A stretch of 16,759 nucleotides of DNA from an uncultured Bilophila sp. (GTDB lineage: Bacteria; Desulfobacterota; Desulfovibrionia; Desulfovibrionales; Desulfovibrionaceae), in assembly GCA_902373525.1 (NCBI GenBank), contig CABKMN010000047.1:1-16759 (forward strand), written 5' to 3'. Positions 13,764 through 16,759 of the stretch are shown here, one piece after another. Both the position numbers and the translations under genes were made by a program. Position 1 is the first letter of the stretch. Every line of letters starts with the position of its first letter. Below the pieces are notes generated by a model, which saw only the letters and a program-made list of their open reading frames with translations, was not told the origin of the DNA and searched no databases.

Positions 13764-13854
13764 GGCGGCAAGGGCTGCCGCCCTTGACCCGCCCGGGGGG
13801 GCAAGCGCCCCCCCGGACCCCGGCGAAAACGGAAACGCCTGAGGCTTGCGCCTC
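13764..13854. repeat. Cluster of three GC-rich hairpins
   Basis: Stems GGCGGCA/TGCCGCC (13764-13782), CCGGGGGGGC/GCCCCCCCGG with AAGC loop (13793-13816) and GAGGC/GCCTC with TTGC loop (13841-13854) follow lysR in a row. This style of intergenic palindrome is frequent in GC-rich Desulfovibrionaceae; its role is unknown. Confidence 0.6.
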
Positions 13855-13896
13855 CATCCCCTCGGCGGAACGGAAACGCCGCGGTTCCCTTTATCG

Positions 13897-13930
13897 GCTG
13901 GAGAAACGGCAGAGCCGTTTCTCCAGCTTT
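13897..13930 (+). terminator. lysR terminator
   Basis: Perfect 14-bp stem, arms 13897-13910 and 13914-13927 (GCTGGAGAAACGGC), with a 3-nt loop and T3 after it. It lies 156 nt past the lysR stop and could act in either direction. Confidence 0.7.
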
Positions 13931-14108
13931 GTACGGCGAACGGGATAGTTTCAATTCGTTTAAGATACTCAAAAAGCACGATGGAGTGGGAAAAAATTCG
14001 GAACGAAGGGCGGCGACGTCGTGACCGGTAGGCGAGCCTTCGGGCCGTACGGTTCGCGCGCAGGACGATTCCCTCCATGCAGGCGTTCGGCGGCGGCCCT
14101 TTGGCCGC

Positions 14109-14178
14109 CGGAGGCATAAAAATGTCAAACCTCCGAAACACGCCCGCTCCCAACGGGCCTATCGTACTCTCGCCATGA
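14109..14178 (+). CDS. Possible 18-codon leader ORF with sequestered ribosome site
   Basis: GGAGG (14110-14114) sits 7 nt before ATG 14122, giving MSNLRNTPAPNGPIVLSP and a TGA at 14176-14178; the coding part is 14122-14178. CGGAGG (14109-14114) pairs with CCTCCG (14130-14135), placing the start codon in a 15-nt loop. A GCCCG/CGGGC stem (14142-14158) lies within the ORF, and T6 occurs shortly after it. An in-frame ATG at 14077 would make 33 aa but has no Shine-Dalgarno. No promoter was found, so this may be chance. Confidence 0.25.
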
Positions 14179-14208
14179 GCTTTTTTGCCCTGACCCAAAA
14201 TGGAACGG

Positions 14209-14239
14209 CGTTTTGACAAGACGCATCTAACGCTATAAC
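14209..14239 (+). promoter_or_regulatory. Promoter of the AEC/dctP unit with operator-like symmetry
   Basis: A perfect TTGACA (14213-14218) and TATAAC (14234-14239) are 15 nt apart, a little short. Initiation would be near 14246. The imperfect palindrome CGTTTTG-A-CAAGACG (14209-14223, 6 of 7 pairs) covers the -35, as for a repressor site. The leader then holds CTGTCT/AGACAG (14249-14275) and GGGCC/GGCCC (14282-14295) stems. Confidence 0.65.
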
Positions 14240-14320
14240 GTGACGGGACTGTCTCCGAATGTCGCTTGTAGACAGGGTATCGGGCCCTGAGGCCCCCACA
14301 GATTCAAAGAGGCTCTCCGC

Positions 14321-15286
14321 ATGGACAGGTTGCTGATCACACTCGGAATCATTTTCGTCAGCCTTGTGATCGGCTACGTGTTCCAGCAGTACGTCAACGC
14401 GGGGCGCATCCCCCTCTCCGACGAACGAATGACCGCGCTGCGCCAGCGTATGCAGCGGATCGCCCTGTTCGTGTTCATTCCCATCTCCGCCATGCTTTCC
14501 CTGTGGGGGCTGCCCTCGCCGGACTCCCGGCTCCTCGCCCTGCCGTTGCTCGGCATCGCCGCGTGGGTCTGGGGCGGCATTCTTTCCGTCCTCTTCGCCA
14601 AGGGTCTCGGGCTCGACAGGGCGCAGACCGGCAGTCTCTACTGCTGCGGCACCTTTACCAACATCGGGGCCGTGGGGTCGCTGGTCGCCGTCATCTTCTA
14701 CGGCGAAAGCGCCATCGCGCTCGTCTCGCTGTACCGGCTGTGCGAAGAACTTTTCTATTTCAGCGTCTCGTTCCCCATCGCCCGCTGGTACGGGATGGAC
14801 GACGGGCCGCTGACGTTCCGCAACCTGCGGTTCGACCCCATCCTCCGCGTGGTGATCTGCGCCCTCGCCCTCGGCATCGGGCTCAACCTGCTCGGCGTAC
14901 CCCGCCCCGCCTTCTGCGGGCACCTCGCCGCCGGGTTCATGATCGTCGCCACCGTCCTGTTCCTCGTCGCCATCGGCATGAGCCTGCGCCCGTCGCGCAT
15001 GGCCCGCTATACGCGCCAGTGGCTGGCGGTCGCCGTCATCAAGTTCGCGGGCGTGCCCGTGGTCGTCACCACCCTCGCGTGGGCCATCGGCTACGGCGAC
15101 ATCGACGGCGGGCTTCCCCTGCGGGTAGTCGCCATCCTGTCGTCCATGCCCGTCGCCATGACGGCGCTCGTACCGCCGTCCCTGTTCCGTCTGGACCTCG
15201 ATCTCGCCAACGCCTGCTGGGTCTTTACGACCGCAGCGCTGATCGTCGTCCTGCCCGTTCTGCTCATTATTCTGCCTCTTCTATAG
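14321..15286 (+). CDS. AEC-family transporter
   Basis: A 321-aa inner-membrane protein of the auxin efflux carrier (AEC) family, whose bacterial members move organic acids such as malonate or malate. It begins MDRLLITLGIIFVSLVIGYV and has about ten hydrophobic helices in two halves. The N-terminal half carries the family core SLYCCGTFTNIGAVGSLVAV; the C-terminal half has ILSSMPVAMTALVPPSLF and ends in a strongly hydrophobic helix (ALIVVLPVLLIILPLL). Start ATG 14321 has AGAGG at 14308-14312 (8-nt spacing). It is followed by dctP after 106 nt without a clear terminator, so the two are likely cotranscribed. The substrate is not readable from sequence. Confidence 0.88.
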   Translation: MDRLLITLGIIFVSLVIGYVFQQYVNAGRIPLSDERMTALRQRMQRIALFVFIPISAMLSLWGLPSPDSRLLALPLLGIAAWVWGGILSVLFAKGLGLDRAQTGSLYCCGTFTNIGAVGSLVAVIFYGESAIALVSLYRLCEELFYFSVSFPIARWYGMDDGPLTFRNLRFDPILRVVICALALGIGLNLLGVPRPAFCGHLAAGFMIVATVLFLVAIGMSLRPSRMARYTRQWLAVAVIKFAGVPVVVTTLAWAIGYGDIDGGLPLRVVAILSSMPVAMTALVPPSLFRLDLDLANACWVFTTAALIVVLPVLLIILPLL

Positions 15287-15392
15287 GGCTTGCCAGAAAA
15301 CGCGGGCCGGGGACCGTCCCTTCGGCACGTGTCGGATTCCGGTGGCGTACGCATTTCGCGGCGCCAGAAACACATCTTTCGGGGAGGATTTT

Positions 15393-16469
15393 ATGAAACG
15401 CTTTTTCCGTTCGGCCTGCATCGCGCTGTGCGCCTGCCTGCTCGCCATGCCCGCCGGGGCGGCCCAGTACAAACAGGAGTACAAGCTGAGCGTGGTGCCC
15501 GGCGCGACCTCCGGCTGGGGCCTGACCGCCTCCTATTTCGCGGACCTCGTGCGCGAACGCTCCAACGGGCGCATCAACATCAAGGTGTACGCCTCCAGCC
15601 AGCTTCTGGCGGGCAAGCAGACCTCCGAATTCCTGATGCTGCGCAACGGCTCCATCGACTTCGCCCTCGCCTCGACGATCAACTGGTCGCCTCAGGTGAA
15701 GGAACTCAACCTGCCGGCCCTGCCCTTCTTCATCGCCGCCCAGCCCGACCGCTACAAGGCGATGGACGCGATCCTCGCGGGCAACTCCGGCAAGATGATG
15801 ATCGACGCCATCGAAAAGAAGGGCGTCAAGGTCATCGGCTGGGCCGAGAACGGCTTCCGCGAGCTGACCACCAGCAAGGGACCGATCACCAAGCCCGAAG
15901 ACATGAAGGGCCTCAAAATCCGCGTGGTGGGCAGCCCCATCTTCATTGAAACCTTCCGCGCGCTCGGCGCGAACCCCGTCAACATGAACTGGTCCGAAGC
16001 CACCACCGGCTTCCAGCAGGGCGTCGTGGACGGGCAGGAAAACCCCACCAACGGCATCAACATCACCGTGAAAATCTGGAACTACCACAAGTTCCAGTGC
16101 GACTGGCACTACATCATCGATCCGCTGATCATGAGCGTGAACCCCAAGGTGTGGCAGGGCTTCTCCCCCGAAGACCAGAAGCTGCTCCTCGACTGCGCCA
16201 AGGAAACCGAAACGTACGGCAAGGCCCTCTCCCGCCTCGGCATGGATGACGGCGCGTCCCTCGCCTTCCTCCAGAGCCTCGGTCGGGTGCCCGAAGTGTC
16301 CGATCCCTACACCTTCATGAAGGAACAGGGCATGACCGTCACCGAACTGAACCACGACCAGATCGCCCTGTTCTACGCGGCCACCAAGTCCGTCCGCGAC
16401 GAATGGATTCCCAAGATCGGTGCCGATCTGGTCAAGGCCGCCGAAGCCGACATGGCCGCGGTGAAGTAG
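15393..16469 (+). CDS. dctP: TRAP transporter periplasmic substrate-binding protein (DctP family)
   Basis: A 358-aa DctP-type solute receptor, probably for an organic acid. The first 23 residues form a Sec signal peptide (MKRFFRSACIALCACLLAMP, with an AGA-type cleavage site), so the mature protein is periplasmic. Family motifs: LKIRVVGSPIFIETFRALGA with Arg177, the usual carboxylate-binding residue, and GVVDGQENPTNGI with Asn217. The length is normal (about 320-360). Start ATG 15393 has a perfect GGGGAGGA at 15381-15388, 4 nt upstream. No DctQ or DctM gene is in the window on either side, and terminator-like hairpins follow the stop. Confidence 0.93.
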   Translation: MKRFFRSACIALCACLLAMPAGAAQYKQEYKLSVVPGATSGWGLTASYFADLVRERSNGRINIKVYASSQLLAGKQTSEFLMLRNGSIDFALASTINWSPQVKELNLPALPFFIAAQPDRYKAMDAILAGNSGKMMIDAIEKKGVKVIGWAENGFRELTTSKGPITKPEDMKGLKIRVVGSPIFIETFRALGANPVNMNWSEATTGFQQGVVDGQENPTNGINITVKIWNYHKFQCDWHYIIDPLIMSVNPKVWQGFSPEDQKLLLDCAKETETYGKALSRLGMDDGASLAFLQSLGRVPEVSDPYTFMKEQGMTVTELNHDQIALFYAATKSVRDEWIPKIGADLVKAAEADMAAVK

Positions 16470-16759
16470 CCTCGGACCAGTGACCGACGCGGGAAACCCC
16501 CGCGGCCAATCCCCACCGCACCGGGGCGGACGGACGCCGCAGGCCGTCCGCCTCCGGGGCATCCGTCCTTCGGAAGACAAACGGAAACGCCCCTCAAGGC
16601 GTCTCAGGCTTCCCTTCCGAACGGCAGTGCCCTCCCGCGTTTTTTGAAGCGCCGCCGGGAGACGGACGCCGGGGATCAGCCGCCGGGCCGCCCATCCCGA
16701 CATGGACCCTTACGAAAGTCTTGGGAAAGAGAGAGGAGGGGGGTCCGGGGGGAGGGGAG
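16470..16759. other. Intergenic end of window with hairpins and a G-rich tail
   Basis: No gene is supported. After the hairpins at 16488-16552 comes a CTCCCG/CGGGAG stem (16632-16661). The last 30 nt are purine-rich with G6, G6 and G4 tracts, resembling the left arm of the G-rich hairpins at 1-50 and 3455-3502; the right arm would lie past the window. Confidence 0.6.
16488..16552 (+). terminator. Tandem hairpins after dctP
   Basis: CGCGGG/CCCGCG (16488-16493/16499-16504) and GGCGGACGG/CCGTCCGCC (16525-16533/16544-16552) lie 19 and 56 nt after the dctP stop. Neither is followed by a T-run, so they may stabilise the 3' end or weakly terminate. Confidence 0.6.

Larger units (their letters stand above)
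13742..14320. other. 579-nt hairpin-rich gap between lysR and the AEC gene
   Basis: In order: GC hairpins (13764-13854), the lysR terminator (13897-13930), an AT-rich stretch (about 13940-14000) without a convincing promoter, a CGGCGGCC/GGCCGCCG stem around 14090-14110, a possible 18-codon ORF (14122-14178), and the AEC promoter and leader (14209-14295). Confidence 0.6.

Noticed and set aside
12506..14128. Minus-strand frame across lysR
   Set aside because: The part over lysR is its antisense shadow, and it runs through terminators and hairpins.
15267..16703. Minus-strand frame opposite dctP
   Set aside because: Antisense shadow of the well-supported dctP; no motif or start signal.
16700..16759. 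Start of a coding sequence at ATG 16700
   Set aside because: The following residues are only charged and Gly-rich from purine tracts, no Shine-Dalgarno precedes it, and the DNA looks like a G-rich hairpin arm.

Overview
The window is GC-rich bacterial DNA, probably from a Desulfovibrionaceae member (Desulfovibrio or a gut relative). This rests on the lactate permease, a regulator with a Fis-type HTH but no AAA+ module, a TRAP substrate-binding protein, LPS genes (Kdo transferase, WaaG-like glycosyltransferase), a MobA-like transferase, and GC-rich intergenic hairpins. The genus is an inference; there is no rRNA or tRNA to anchor it. I find ten confident protein genes with recognisable families, one hypothetical with a convincing start, and one HD-domain gene. 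No IS elements, phage genes or cas genes were seen.

Layout. 59-1195 (-) is a GT4 glycosyltransferase, divergent from ygiQ (1349-3205, +). Next is a compact + strand operon, 3521-6555: YczE-like membrane protein, MocA-like nucleotidyltransferase with a long low-complexity insertion, HD-domain phosphohydrolase, and D-Ala-D-Ala ligase overlapping the HD gene by 44 nt. A strong hairpin closes it at 6574-6610. waaA (6865-8256, GTG start) follows under a second copy of the leader element that also precedes the YczE-like gene. Between waaA and the next gene are three spaced 27-28 nt palindromic repeats and a shared terminator.

The minus strand then holds a GAF/Fis regulator (8535-9293) and, behind a 590-nt gap, an L-lactate permease (9884-11518) with a structured 5' leader. 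Divergent from the permease is a small membrane-anchored hypothetical (11852-12352). A 492-nt gap with an orphan minus-strand terminator leads to a LysR regulator (12845-13741). After a 579-nt gap rich in hairpins come an AEC-family transporter (14321-15286) and a TRAP-type periplasmic binding protein (15393-16469).

How it works together. Envelope biogenesis (Ddl, WaaA, glycosyltransferase), Mo-cofactor maturation (MocA) and organic-acid uptake (LctP, AEC, DctP) are the recognisable themes. The most unusual material is non-coding: a duplicated leader element with conserved G-tracts and a long hairpin just before start codons, structured leaders before lctP and the Fis-type regulator, an apparent sRNA-sized transcription unit opposite lysR, a possible short leader ORF whose Shine-Dalgarno is locked in a stem, and a CRISPR-like but degenerate repeat trio after waaA.
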